NCBI RefSeq assembly: GCF_900099935.1
Contig: NZ_FNEK01000025.1
Location: forward strand, 1-64,000
Source: Aliiruegeria lutimaris
Lineage (GTDB): Bacteria > Pseudomonadota > Alphaproteobacteria > Rhodobacterales > Rhodobacteraceae
Length of the DNA: 64,000 nt
Reading direction: 5' to 3'
A program made the position numbers and the translations under genes. Below, one piece after another: positions 51,283 to 60,382 of the stretch (position 1 is its first letter; each line of letters begins with the position of its first letter). Below the pieces are notes generated by a model that saw nothing but the letters and a program-made list of their open reading frames with translations, made no database searches and was not told the origin of the DNA.

Positions 51283-51891
51283 ATGCATGGATTAGTAAAC
51301 AAGTCGATCCAGTGTTTCGTTCAGGACAATTACGGGCAGGTCGTCTGGATCGAGATCGCCCGGCAGATCGGAATCGAGGTCAGCGGTTTCGAGTCCATGC
51401 TGACATATGAGGACGCGCTCACGAATGCCCTGATCGAGGCCGCCTCCTGCCTGCTCGACAAGCCGGAAGATATGTTTCTGGAGGATGTGGGGACCTATCT
51501 TGTGAGCCATCCGAACACGGAAGCGATTCGGCGATTGCTGCGTTTCGGGGGGCAGACTTTCTCTGAGTTCCTGCTGTCGCTGGATGACCTGCCAGACAGG
51601 GTCCGTTTGGCGGTTCCGGATCTTCTGCTTCCGAACCTGGAATTGCTGGGAGGAGAAGACGGGCAATTCGAACTGCGTGTGGGCGGGCCGGAGCCGCGCT
51701 ATGCCTGCGTGCTCGTGGGTATCCTGCGTGCCATGGCGGATGATTTTGGCGCACTTGCCTTTCTGGAACAGGAAAGCACGACGGGCAATGGGCCGACGAT
51801 CCGCATCAGCTTGCTCGATAGCGCCTTTTCCGAAGGCCGAAGTTTCTCGCTTGCGCGCCCGACAGCCAATGCGCCGGAGCCGCAAGCATGA
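51283..51891 (+). CDS. H-NOX-like protein lacking the heme-ligand histidine
   Basis: A 202-residue protein of the H-NOX (heme-NO/oxygen-binding) family, with the N-terminus MHGLVNKSIQCFVQDNYG, YEDALTNALIEAASCLLDK, and RLLRFGGQTFSEFLLSLD. Where family members have the proximal heme His in the xxLHxRV motif, this one reads DDLPDRV with Pro104 from a CCA codon. The YxSxR propionate motif is not kept (QFELR at 128-132; only Arg may remain). It probably cannot bind heme in the normal way. ATG at 51283; its stop overlaps the diguanylate cyclase start. Confidence 0.8.
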   Translation: MHGLVNKSIQCFVQDNYGQVVWIEIARQIGIEVSGFESMLTYEDALTNALIEAASCLLDKPEDMFLEDVGTYLVSHPNTEAIRRLLRFGGQTFSEFLLSLDDLPDRVRLAVPDLLLPNLELLGGEDGQFELRVGGPEPRYACVLVGILRAMADDFGALAFLEQESTTGNGPTIRISLLDSAFSEGRSFSLARPTANAPEPQA

Positions 51892-52943
51892 GTTGCCCCG
51901 ATCATATCGCCTTGCCAATCATTACCGGCTCTGTCGGATGTCCTGCCGCACTGCCCCCTGTGTCGTTGGACGCCACCTCGCTGCAACGGCTGATGCCCAT
52001 GCATCTGGTCTTGTCTCCGGATGGCCGGATCCTCCGGCTTGGGCGAAGTTTGCGGAAATTGCGACCGGACGGAGATCTGGAAGGCGCAAATTTCTTCGAC
52101 GTTTTCGAGTTGCGCCGACCACGGGGCGCCCGAAGCGTTTCCGAGTTGCAGGCCGTCGAAGGCGGTCGTCTTTCGCTGCATTTGCGTGACCAGGCCAATG
52201 GTTGCTTCAAGGGCGTGGTCGTTCCGCTGTCAAATAGTGGCGAGGTTTTGCTCAACCTCTCCTTCGGCTTCTCCCTCGTCGAGGCGGTGCGCAGCTTCGA
52301 TCTGACAGCGGCCGATTTTGCCGGGACCGATCTTGCCATCGAGATGCTCCACCTGGTTGAGGCAAAATCGGCGGCGCTCCAGGAGTCCAAGAAACTGAAC
52401 CAGCGGCTCCAGGGGGCAATGATCGCGGCGGAGGAACAGGCCTTCACAGATACGCTGACCGGTTTGAAGAACCGGCGCGCGATGGATCATGTTCTAACCC
52501 GGCTTGGTACGGACGGCATTCCGTTCGGCCTTCTTCATCTCGATCTCGATTATTTCAAGCAGGTCAACGATACCCATGGTCATGCCGCCGGCGACGAGGT
52601 TCTTCAGGCCGTCGCCAAGATTCTTGTTCACGAGACACGTGAAAAGGACATCGCGGCGCGGGTCGGTGGCGACGAATTCATTTTGATCTTTCAGAAGTTG
52701 GTCGATGTCATGATCTTGTCAGACATTGGGGACCGGATCATCCGGCGGCTGGAGGTCCCGATTCCCTACGGCGACACGCGGCTTCGAATTTCCGGAAGCA
52801 TCGGTATCACGACCAGTGCGCATAATCCGAAAGCGGATCCCGAGAATATCCTGGAAACCGCGGATCTTGCCCTTTACGCGTCGAAACGGGCCGGGCGAAG
52901 CCGGGCGACAGTCGCACCGATTGGCGTCGGCCCGGCGGCATGA
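51888..52943 (+). CDS. H-NOX-associated diguanylate cyclase
   Basis: A 351-residue protein with an N-terminal HNOBA-like domain (LMPMHLVLSPDGRILRLGRSLRK), a coiled-coil linker (ESKKLNQRLQGAMIAAEEQAF), and a GGDEF domain (DTLTGLKNRRAMDHVL, RVGGDEF near 259) with an RxxD inhibitory site (REKD). It makes c-di-GMP and would be controlled by the H-NOX protein. The ATG overlaps the H-NOX TGA (ATGA), so they are coupled. The catalytic motif is intact. Confidence 0.9.
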   Translation: MSCPDHIALPIITGSVGCPAALPPVSLDATSLQRLMPMHLVLSPDGRILRLGRSLRKLRPDGDLEGANFFDVFELRRPRGARSVSELQAVEGGRLSLHLRDQANGCFKGVVVPLSNSGEVLLNLSFGFSLVEAVRSFDLTAADFAGTDLAIEMLHLVEAKSAALQESKKLNQRLQGAMIAAEEQAFTDTLTGLKNRRAMDHVLTRLGTDGIPFGLLHLDLDYFKQVNDTHGHAAGDEVLQAVAKILVHETREKDIAARVGGDEFILIFQKLVDVMILSDIGDRIIRRLEVPIPYGDTRLRISGSIGITTSAHNPKADPENILETADLALYASKRAGRSRATVAPIGVGPAA

Positions 52944-53056
52944 GCCGGGAAGTACTGCATTTCGGATCTTAGAGCCCCGAGGAACCGACAGCGGACAGAT
53001 CCATCGTGAGTATGGCGGGGCGGCGGGCGTTGCCCGCAGCCCAGGCCTATATCGCC

Positions 53057-53733
53057 TTACTTCATCCAGCTGTCGTAGTCGCTGACCAGAAGATGCGTCG
53101 GGTCGGTATCCTCTGCGATATTGCAGAAGCGGCCGATAGGGGCGCGGAAGATATTGTCGGCCAGATCGTTATTGACCGTGTTGACCTCTCCTATCAGCAC
53201 ATCAGCCCCTTCGCCGCAGAAAGCACGCCAGTCGCCCGGTATCAGGGTGACGCTCTCGCCGGGCTGGAACAGCAGAACCTCGCCGGGCTTGTCGTCGCGC
53301 ACCGCACATCACGGTGCCGCCCGCAGTTTCGTCGAAATTCCCATCCGCATCGGAGCCATAAAGCTCGATCGCCATCGTCGCGCCGCCACGGTTGATGATG
53401 TCCTCGGCTTTGATCACGTGGGTGTGGAAGGGGCTGACCTGGTCCTAGCGGGAAATCACCAGCTTCTCGGCAGCACATAGCTCTGCCGCTTTGCAGGTCG
53501 CTCAGCCGTCCATTGCGAAAGGTGAAGAGAAACAGGCCCAGCTTGTCAAAATCGCCCTGTCCGTAATCGGTGATGTCCCACCTCAGGCGGGCGTCGATCA
53601 CGCTCCGGGCGATCTCGCTCCTGGCCCTGAATTCATCCGGTGTCCAATAGGCAAAGGGCGGAAGAACGAAGCCGAATTGACGGATCCTCTCGTCCGCCGA
53701 GGCCATGATCTCGTTAATCCGGGAGCGTTTCAT
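53057..53733 (-). pseudogene. D-lyxose ketol-isomerase, frameshifted
   Basis: Three partial frames together match a D-lyxose isomerase: MKRSRINEIMASADERIRQ to GRLSDLQSG (53469-53733), then IIKAEDIINRGGATMAIELYG with GSDADGNFDETAGGT in a second frame, then GESVTLIPGDWRAFCGEGAD to LVSDYDSWMK in the third. At least two frameshifts separate them, one near 53450 and one near 53290. The gene is dead. A LacI-like fragment and operator lie just upstream. Confidence 0.8.
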
Positions 53734-53866
53734 TCTGGAGCATCCTGCGGCTGCCGGGCGTCAGTCGCATGCGCTCGGTCATGGTGGGACCGAAGGGTGC
53801 GGCCTTCGACATGCTCGCGTTCGATGTTTGCCTCCCATTGGAAACCGACGCGAAGGATCATGGTTG

Positions 53867-53880
53867 TTGTAACGCTTCAA
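53867..53880. promoter_or_regulatory. LacI-family operator
   Basis: The sequence ttgtaacgcttcaa is a near-perfect palindrome with the central CG that LacI-family proteins recognise. It lies between the dead lyxose isomerase gene and the LacI fragment, the expected place for a repressor of a sugar locus. Confidence 0.55.
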
Positions 53881-53940
53881 TAATGTCCGTTAGCGACAGA
53901 CATCCTTGTTGCAGAGGATGTTTCACAATCGGAGATCAAG

Positions 53941-54087
53941 ATGTCGCCAGGACGCCCGACACTCAAGACGGTCGCAGAACTGTCCGGTCTTGCGGTGGCG
54001 ACGGTATCGCGGGCGCGCGCCAATGATCCCAGGATCGCCAAGGCGGCGCGCCGGTTGCGGACCGGAAAGACGATGGTCATCGACTGA
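53941..54087 (+). pseudogene. LacI-family regulator, truncated N-terminal fragment
   Basis: About 48 residues start MSPGRPTLKTVAELSGLAVATVSRA, the LacI helix-turn-helix, then continue RANDPRIAKAARRLRTGKTMVID and stop. Compared with intact proteins, a hinge-helix stretch of about 20 residues is missing between NDPRIA and the LRTGKT segment, and the sugar-binding core is gone. It is a remnant of the regulator of the lyxose locus. Confidence 0.7.
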
Positions 54088-54613
54088 AAACGCGCTCAGG
54101 CCTACTGGTCCGCACAAGGGGCGGCTCCGCCATGGCGCGCGCATGGTGGTGGCTCTGCTCGGGCAGCTTTTCCAGGTTCAGCGCGGTACGAATGCGGTGG
54201 TTTTCCATGCCCTGACGTTGCAGGTGCTCGGCAATGATAAGGCGGCAGGTCTTGAGAAGCTTCGGCGATCCTATGCCGTTGAGAGAGGCTTCAGCCGGAA
54301 TTTCAGCCTTGAAGCGGTGTTCCAGCTTGAGCGCCTGCGCGCGGCTGTCCGTGTAGGCCTTGACTTCGAACTCCATTGGCCAGCCCTCGATCACTGCGGC
54401 GGCCGAGACGATGTGGATCGCCCGGCTGTGATGCGATTTGGTTGGGGGAACGCCGCGCAGTACCCGGTCCACCTCCCGACAGGCACGATTGCGGATGGCC
54501 GCGAGCTTGCAGGTTGTGCGCCCTGTATAGGTCAATCGCCCTTCGGGATAGTCCATGTGGATCTGGTAGATCACGTAGCAGGGGCCGTTTTCAGGCCGTT
54601 CAACCCGTGCCAT
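54077..54613 (-). CDS. GIY-YIG-like nuclease-fold protein
   Basis: A 178-residue protein whose first 100 residues fit the GIY-YIG outline: CYVIYQIHMDYPEG, then RLTYTGRTTCKLAAIRNRA, then MEFEVKAYTDSRAQALKLEHRFKAEIP with a possible catalytic Glu. GIY/YIG tripeptides are replaced by VIY/YTG, so it is divergent. The C-terminal part has helical repeats and a basic tail (RTSRPERVFSR). ATG at 54613 follows GGGAGG. It overlaps the MarR-like gene start-side by 14 bases, so they are coupled. Function unknown. Confidence 0.55.
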   Translation of the reverse strand: MARVERPENGPCYVIYQIHMDYPEGRLTYTGRTTCKLAAIRNRACREVDRVLRGVPPTKSHHSRAIHIVSAAAVIEGWPMEFEVKAYTDSRAQALKLEHRFKAEIPAEASLNGIGSPKLLKTCRLIIAEHLQRQGMENHRIRTALNLEKLPEQSHHHARAMAEPPLVRTSRPERVFSR

Positions 54614-55064
54614 GTTGCGCCTCCCCCTTGAGATCAATTCTTGGCAGGGCAATCTCCCGGGCGCTTGTGTCGAGACGCGAGAGCATGCTGGCAAGGCTCA
54701 CTATCTCTGCGCGTGTCAGGCGTACCTCCTGCCGAAACAGCTTTGAAAACCGTTCGATCAGATGCTCGTGAGTGTTGTGCCCGGCGTCGGTCAACCCCAG
54801 CAGCCAAACCTCTCCGTCCCGCGAGGCGCGGCGCCGTCCTGCGAGCCCTTTCTCTTCGAGCGAGGCAGCGATGGCCGTCCCGGAGGAGCGAAGCGCCGCC
54901 ACCTGTCGCGCGATGAAATGCAGCGGCTGAGGATGTTCGAAGATGCCTATCTCCTGTCGCTCCATTCGCGACAGGGGCGGTTCGATTTTCGCTTTTTCAA
55001 CAAACCCTTGCATCCGCGAATAGAGCGAATGCAGACTCATGAACGCACTCCGTTCCGGCGACAT
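54600..55064 (-). CDS. MarR-like winged-helix regulator
   Basis: A 154-residue protein with the MarR-type winged helix (AALRSSGTAIAASLEEKGLAGRR then DGEVWLLGLTDAGHNTHEHL) after an N-terminal helix (LYSRMQGFVEKAKIEPPLSRME). Start ATG at 55064 (MSPERSAF) has GGGGAG just upstream; a TTG lies five codons earlier and an ATG eight later. It is co-directional with the GIY-YIG-like gene, which it overlaps. Target genes unknown; cbbO lies upstream on the same strand, 144 bases away. Confidence 0.65.
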   Translation of the reverse strand: MSPERSAFMSLHSLYSRMQGFVEKAKIEPPLSRMERQEIGIFEHPQPLHFIARQVAALRSSGTAIAASLEEKGLAGRRRASRDGEVWLLGLTDAGHNTHEHLIERFSKLFRQEVRLTRAEIVSLASMLSRLDTSAREIALPRIDLKGEAQHGTG

Positions 55065-55207
55065 TCGACGTCTCCCCAAGGCAGCGTGTGGAGAACGATG
55101 ATTTTAATATACATCGGAAGTGCGACTTATCAAGTTGCTTCACGATCTGAACGATTTATCCGGGCCGCGTTGCGGGAGACAGGCCGCGGGATCGGCGAGA
55201 AAAGGCC

Positions 55208-57550
55208 TCAGCGTGTCAGGCTTGCGAACAGGGCGGGCAACTTTTCGGGAAGCCGGGCGACCTGGTCCATGATGGTGTAGTTGTTGATACCGAAGATCCG
55301 TTTGACATAGCTGTCGGCTTCCGGATCGAGCGTCAGGCAATAGGTAAGCACCCCTTTCGCCTGTAATTCCTCCACCGCTTTCTTGGTGTCATGGCGCAGG
55401 TGCTGCGGGTCGCGCTCGTCGATATCGGCGGGGGCGCCATCGGTCACCAGCAGGATCAGCTTGCGCTGCTGGGGCTGTTTCGAGAGCCCGGCCCCGGCAT
55501 GTCGGAGCGCCGCGCCCATGCGGGTCGAGAGCCCCCCCTTCATCCCGTCGAGCCGCGCCTTGGCCTCGTCGTCGAAGCGCTGGTTGAAGTCCTTGAAGCG
55601 ATAGTAATGCACGTCATGCCGCCCGTCGGAGGCGAAACCGTGGATCGCGAATGGGTCGCCGATGCCCGACATGGCCGTGGCCACGAGCGTCGCGGCTTCC
55701 CGGGTCAACTCCAGCACGGTCTTGTCGCTGCCCGGGGCGGCGTCGTTCGTGCTCTCGGAGAGGTCCAGCAGGAGCGTGACGGCAAGGTCGCGGGAGTTGA
55801 TCACGTTGCGCATGGTGATGCGCGGGTTGGGCTGCTTGCCCATGCGAATCGCGATCATTGCGTCCACGGCGGCGTTGAGGTCGATCTCGTCGCCATCTTC
55901 CATGTTGCGTACCCGTTGCACGCCCGCCGGCGTCAGCATGTCGATGATCTGGCGGATGCGATGCGCGACGGGCCGGTGCTCGGCGAGGATCGCCTCGACA
56001 TTGCCCGCATCGCCCTTGCTCGCGCGACGTTCATAGACCGTGGCCCAATCCGGCCGGTGCAACTGCACCTGGTAGTCCCACTCGTGGTAGTGGAAGGGGG
56101 CCGAGATCGGCTCCTTGCCCCACATGTCGTTGAAGCTGGTCGTCGCTTCGCCGGCATCCTCGTAGGGCATGAACTCGTCCTTGCAGACCCAGATCTCCTG
56201 CGCATCGTCGCCGGCCAGTTCGGCATCGACCTCATGGGCCATCTCCATCACGGAGACATATTTGCGGACCTGCCGCTGGCTGGCCGGGATGTACTCGGCG
56301 CCGTGCGAGGCCCAGTCGAACTCCTCGAACTCCCAGACGAAACGGTTGTCGTCGCGATAGGGGATACGGATGGCGTTGAGAATGCGCAGGCTCGGTACAT
56401 CGCGGTTGGCAGCGAAAATGTGGAACAACTCCAGTCCCAGGTGCGAGGACAGGTTATTGTCATCGGAGCGGGCGGAGAGTTCTTCATGGAACTTCGCCCC
56501 GAGCGCGTCGAGCGCCTCCCGCCCGGTCACCGCTTTAGGATCGTTCAGCAGGGCCGTGAACTTCTCCAGCCATTCGATGGTTTCATGTTCCACGCGCTTC
56601 TCATGCGGGCGCTTGAGCAACCGCCCCCAGAGCTTGGCCAAGCCCGGAAAGTCCCGCGCCGCCAGCCATTCCACCCGCGCATCCTCGATCAGGCCGATGA
56701 AGAACATCTGCGCCGGCGTCAGTTGCTCGGCGGAGATCGGCACAGAGGTGTATTGCATATGCGCGGCCTGATGCGCGGCCATGGCGCGGTAAAGCTCGGT
56801 CCCGGTCACGTCGCCCAGGTCGTCCAGCGCATCCGGCAGATGCATGACGTGGTGCTCGATATAGGGGCGGAACCCCTCGTGATCGGCGGCTGTCGGGCGC
56901 AGGAAGAAGTCGCGCCCCCAGAGCGCGCGCAGGTAGAAATTCAGCTTCCGCTGGCTGTCGATGAAGAGCGTTCCGCGCCGCTCCTGCTGCAGCATCTTGC
57001 GGGAATCGGCGCTTTCCAGCGCGAAGTAGCGGGTCAGGTTGGGCAGGTCGCGGCGATAGGCTTCCGCCCCGAAATTGGACCAGCGGCGCAGGCCCGAAAG
57101 GGTAAGCTTGGACAGAAGCTCGTCGATATTGGAGAGCATGGGCCGCAACCCGCGCGCCGCCTTGGCCGAGAGCGAATGGATCAGCGCGAGGTAGCCACGC
57201 AGCAACTCCGGATCGCCCAGACGGCGCGCGGCGGTGGGCAGCGAGGAGAACAGCAGCGCGATCACTTCGCCCGAGGTCATCGAGCTGAGTTTCATCGCTG
57301 CCGACAGGCAGTCGCGGATCACGTCCTCGCCGCATTCCTTGACGACGAGTGGCATGTTCTCCAGCCAGGCGAAAACGAGGTCATAGCCGCGCCCGAGATT
57401 GGTGAGCCCCCGCGCGCCCTCCATGTAATCGGACAGGCCCGCCGGGCTCATCACCCGCGCCGCATCGTGAAAGACCGGCTCGATCGTCTCGGTCAGTTCG
57501 GGCGGCGCCTTGGCGAAGCAATCGCGATATTCGTCGAGGGTGATGGTCAT
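55208..57550 (-). CDS. cbbO: RuBisCO activation protein CbbO (VWA domain)
   Basis: A 780-residue protein that, with the AAA+ CbbQ, activates RuBisCO. The C-terminus is a von Willebrand A domain with MIDAS DLSESTND (about residue 595) and LILLVTDGAPADIDERD. The N-terminal 500 residues are the CbbO/NorD helical part (DYMEGARGLTNLGRGYDLVF, PISAEQLTPAQMFFIGLIEDARVEW). ATG at 57550, 10 bases after the cbbQ stop. The last gene of cbbL-cbbS-cbbQ-cbbO. Confidence 0.92.
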   Translation of the reverse strand: MTITLDEYRDCFAKAPPELTETIEPVFHDAARVMSPAGLSDYMEGARGLTNLGRGYDLVFAWLENMPLVVKECGEDVIRDCLSAAMKLSSMTSGEVIALLFSSLPTAARRLGDPELLRGYLALIHSLSAKAARGLRPMLSNIDELLSKLTLSGLRRWSNFGAEAYRRDLPNLTRYFALESADSRKMLQQERRGTLFIDSQRKLNFYLRALWGRDFFLRPTAADHEGFRPYIEHHVMHLPDALDDLGDVTGTELYRAMAAHQAAHMQYTSVPISAEQLTPAQMFFIGLIEDARVEWLAARDFPGLAKLWGRLLKRPHEKRVEHETIEWLEKFTALLNDPKAVTGREALDALGAKFHEELSARSDDNNLSSHLGLELFHIFAANRDVPSLRILNAIRIPYRDDNRFVWEFEEFDWASHGAEYIPASQRQVRKYVSVMEMAHEVDAELAGDDAQEIWVCKDEFMPYEDAGEATTSFNDMWGKEPISAPFHYHEWDYQVQLHRPDWATVYERRASKGDAGNVEAILAEHRPVAHRIRQIIDMLTPAGVQRVRNMEDGDEIDLNAAVDAMIAIRMGKQPNPRITMRNVINSRDLAVTLLLDLSESTNDAAPGSDKTVLELTREAATLVATAMSGIGDPFAIHGFASDGRHDVHYYRFKDFNQRFDDEAKARLDGMKGGLSTRMGAALRHAGAGLSKQPQQRKLILLVTDGAPADIDERDPQHLRHDTKKAVEELQAKGVLTYCLTLDPEADSYVKRIFGINNYTIMDQVARLPEKLPALFASLTR

Positions 57551-57560
57551 GGCCTATGCC

Positions 57561-58370
57561 TCAGACGAAGAAGGTTTCCACGGCGGCCTGCAGCGTCTGG
57601 CGCATGTCCGGATCGTCGGTCAGCGGTGTGACCAGCGTCATCTGGCAGGCGGCGACAGGCTCCACGCCTTCGGCGATCATCTGGCCGGCATAGACGAGCA
57701 ACCGGGTCGAGATCCCCTCGTCGAGCCCGTGCCCCTTGAGGTTGCGGGTGCGGTGGGCAACTTGCACCAGCTTGCCGGCGGTCTCGCTATCGACCCCGGT
57801 TTCCCTTGCCACGATCTCTGCTTCCAGTTCCGCTTCCGGATAGTCGAAATCCAGCGCCGCGAAGCGTTGCTTCGTGGACTGCTTCAGGTCCTTCATCAGC
57901 GACTGGTAGCCGGGGTTGTAGCTGATCACGAGCTGGAAATCCGGATGCGCTTCGAGCAACTCGCCCTTCTTGTCGAGCGGCAACTGGCGGCGGTGATCGG
58001 TGAGCGGGTGGATGACGACGGTCGTGTCCTGCCGCGCCTCGACCACCTCGTCGAGGTAGCAGATCGCCCCGATCCGCGCGGCGGTGGTGAGCGGGCCGTC
58101 CTGCCAGACGGTGCCATCCTTGTCGAGCAAGTAGCGCCCGACCAGATCGGAGGCCGTCATGTCCTCGTTGCAGGCCACCGTGATCAGTGGCCGGCCAAGT
58201 TTCCATGCCATGTATTCGACGAAACGGGACTTCCCACAGCCCGTAGGCCCCTTGAGCATCACCGGCATCCGGCGGGCATAGGCGGCTTCATAAAGCGCGT
58301 CTTCGCCGGCGGTCACCCGGTAGAAGGGTTCGGCGCCGACACGGTACTGTTCGATGTTCTGGACGTTCAT
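57561..58370 (-). CDS. cbbQ: RuBisCO activase AAA+ protein CbbQ
   Basis: The 269-residue MoxR-type AAA+ ATPase forms the CbbQO activase that removes inhibitory sugar phosphates from RuBisCO. Walker A GPTGCGKS at 41-48, Walker B ICYLDEV near 103-109, sensor-like VISYNPGY, and arginine finger region [12 protein letters not shown] at 58370 (MNVQNIEQY) fits family length; the longer frame upstream runs through cbbS and is rejected. Confidence 0.93.
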   Translation of the reverse strand: MNVQNIEQYRVGAEPFYRVTAGEDALYEAAYARRMPVMLKGPTGCGKSRFVEYMAWKLGRPLITVACNEDMTASDLVGRYLLDKDGTVWQDGPLTTAARIGAICYLDEVVEARQDTTVVIHPLTDHRRQLPLDKKGELLEAHPDFQLVISYNPGYQSLMKDLKQSTKQRFAALDFDYPEAELEAEIVARETGVDSETAGKLVQVAHRTRNLKGHGLDEGISTRLLVYAGQMIAEGVEPVAACQMTLVTPLTDDPDMRQTLQAAVETFFV

Positions 58371-58426
58371 GTTCGCTCCCCCGAATTGCCCCCGGCCGGT
58401 GGTAACGGGCCAGGGGCTTGATGCGA

Positions 58427-58783
58427 TCAGACCGGCTTGCCGCGATAGACGACCATTTCCGCGCCCTTGGACTGCTTGTAATTGTCGAAACCGACCAGCC
58501 GGACATGGTTGGCGGGATGCGCCTTGTGGCAGGCCTCGGCCTCGGCCAGGATCAGGTCCACGTCGGTCTCGCCGAACATCGGCAGCTTCCACATGTACCA
58601 GTAATGGCCGAAGGCGTTTTCGGGCTCTGTATGTTCGATGGCGGGGTTCCACCCCTTGGAAACGATGTATTCCACCTGCTTGCGGATGCTCGCGGCATCC
58701 ATTTCCGGTAGGTAGGAGAAGGTTTCGAACTTGCGGCTGCTGACGTCGGAGAGCGACGATTGATAGTCTTGCATGGCGCTCAT
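58427..58783 (-). CDS. cbbS: RuBisCO small subunit
   Basis: A 118-residue form I small subunit with [49 protein letters not shown], and [16 protein letters not shown]. It pairs with cbbL as the L8S8 enzyme. ATG at 58783 has an AAAGGA site. It lies 67 bases after cbbL and precedes cbbQ. Confidence 0.95.
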   Translation of the reverse strand: MSAMQDYQSSLSDVSSRKFETFSYLPEMDAASIRKQVEYIVSKGWNPAIEHTEPENAFGHYWYMWKLPMFGETDVDLILAEAEACHKAHPANHVRLVGFDNYKQSKGAEMVVYRGKPV

Positions 58784-58850
58784 TTTGGGGTCCTTTCGAA
58801 TGTCTGGTCTGGCCGGCCCGCAAGTGGGGCCGGCGGGAATGTCGGCAAGA

Positions 58851-60281
58851 TCAGCGGTGCTGGACGTCGAGCTTGTCGACCGTGTCGAACTCGAACTTGA
58901 TCTCTTTCCAGGTCTCCATCGCGGTGGCGAGTTCGGGGCTGGATTTGGCTGCAGCGGTCAGGATGTCCTTGCCTTCCTTCTCCAGCTCGCGGCCCTCGTT
59001 GCGGGCCTGAACGCAGGCCTCGACCGCCACGCGGTTGGCCGCGGCACCCGCCGCATTGCCCCATGGGTGGCCCAGCGTGCCGCCGCCGAACTGGAGCACG
59101 GCATCATCGCCGAAAATGTTGACCAGCGCCGGCATGTGCCAGACATGGATGCCGCCCGAGGCCACGGCGAAGGCGCCGGGCATGGAGCCCCAGTCTTGGT
59201 CGAAGAAGATGCCGCGGGAGCGGTCTTCCTTGATGCACTTCTCCCGTAGCAGATCGATCCAGCCCAGCGTCGAGGCACGATCCCCTTCCAGTTTGCCGAC
59301 CACGGTGCCGGTGTGCAGGTGATCGCCACCCGACAGGCGCAGCATCTTGGTCAGCACGCGGAAATGGATGCCGTGGTTCGGGTTGCGGTCCAGAACGGCG
59401 TGCATGGCGCGGTGGATATGCAGCAGCATTCCGTTGTCGCGGCACCAGTTGGCAAGCCCCGTGTTGGCCGTGAAACCGCCGGTCAGGTAGTCATGCATGA
59501 TGATCGGCGCGCCGAGTTCCTTGGCATATTCGGCCCGCTTGTACATCTCCTCCGGGGTCGGCGCGGTAACGTTCAGGTAGTGGCCCTTGCGCTCGCCCGT
59601 TTCGGCCTCCGCCTTGTGGATCGCTTCCATCACGAAGTCGAACCGCTGGCGCCAGCGCATGAAGGGCTGGGAGTTGACGTTCTCGTCATCCTTGGTGAAA
59701 TCCAGTCCGCCACGCAGACCCTCATAGCAGGCACGCCCGTAATTCTTGGCAGAAAGGCCGAGCTTGGGCTTGATCGTGCAGCCGAGCAGCGGGCGGCCAT
59801 ACTTGTTCATGATATCCCGCTCGACCTGAATGCCGTGGGGCGGGCCGCCGCAGGTCATGACATAGGCGATGGGGATGCGCACATCCTCCAGCCGCAAAGC
59901 GCGGACAGCCTTGAAGCCGAAGACATTGCCAACCAGCGAGGTCATGACGTTGACGACCGAGCCTTCCTCGAACAGGTCGATCGGGTAGGCGATGAAGGCA
60001 TAGAAAGCCTCGTCGCTGCCCGGCACGTCCTCGATGGCGTAGGCGCGGCCCTTGTAGTGGTCGAGATCGGTCAGCAGGTCGGTCCAGACGGTGGTCCAGG
60101 TGCCGGTCGAGCTTTCGGCGGCGACGGCGGCAGCGGCCTCCTCGCGCGGCACGCCCTCCTGCGGGATGATCTTGAAGCAGGCCAGGAAATCGGTGTCGCG
60201 GGGCGTGTATTCCGGCGTCCAGTAGGTCTCCCGGTATTCCTTCACGCCAGCACTGTAGGATTTCACTCCATCTTTCGGCAT
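58851..60281 (-). CDS. cbbL: RuBisCO large subunit, form IA
   Basis: The 476-residue carboxylase fixes CO2 onto ribulose bisphosphate. Active-site parts: GCTIKPKLG (Lys171, Lys173), [10 protein letters not shown] (carbamylated Lys197, Asp199, Glu200), HIHRAMHAV (His290), [15 protein letters not shown] (loop 6 Lys330). The N-terminus [21 protein letters not shown] marks form IA. ATG at 60281; the preceding 33 codons of open frame are the cbbR-cbbL gap. Regulated by the divergent cbbR. Confidence 0.97.
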   Translation of the reverse strand: MPKDGVKSYSAGVKEYRETYWTPEYTPRDTDFLACFKIIPQEGVPREEAAAAVAAESSTGTWTTVWTDLLTDLDHYKGRAYAIEDVPGSDEAFYAFIAYPIDLFEEGSVVNVMTSLVGNVFGFKAVRALRLEDVRIPIAYVMTCGGPPHGIQVERDIMNKYGRPLLGCTIKPKLGLSAKNYGRACYEGLRGGLDFTKDDENVNSQPFMRWRQRFDFVMEAIHKAEAETGERKGHYLNVTAPTPEEMYKRAEYAKELGAPIIMHDYLTGGFTANTGLANWCRDNGMLLHIHRAMHAVLDRNPNHGIHFRVLTKMLRLSGGDHLHTGTVVGKLEGDRASTLGWIDLLREKCIKEDRSRGIFFDQDWGSMPGAFAVASGGIHVWHMPALVNIFGDDAVLQFGGGTLGHPWGNAAGAAANRVAVEACVQARNEGRELEKEGKDILTAAAKSSPELATAMETWKEIKFEFDTVDKLDVQHR

Positions 60282-60336
60282 CTCGATATTCCCTCCCTGT
60301 ATTCGAGTGTTGAAATCAGGGTAGTTGACCGGAATG

Positions 60337-60372
60337 CTAAGTAAAATTAGATTGTTTTTATCTATATCATAG
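60337..60372. promoter_or_regulatory. CbbR operator candidates between cbbL and cbbR
   Basis: The 101-base AT-rich gap holds ctaagtaaaattag (60337-60350), with CTAA-N6-TTAG arms, and ctatatcatag (60362-60372), with CTAT-N3-ATAG arms. LysR-type regulators bind T-N11-A sites in such divergent gaps. The pair sits where a CbbR site should, and the cbbL promoter must be close. Confidence 0.5.
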
Positions 60373-60382
60373 AGAAACACGT

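Noticed and set aside
55391-57631. A 746-codon frame antisense to cbbO
   Set aside because: Same effect; cbbO has VWA and family motifs, the antisense frame has none.
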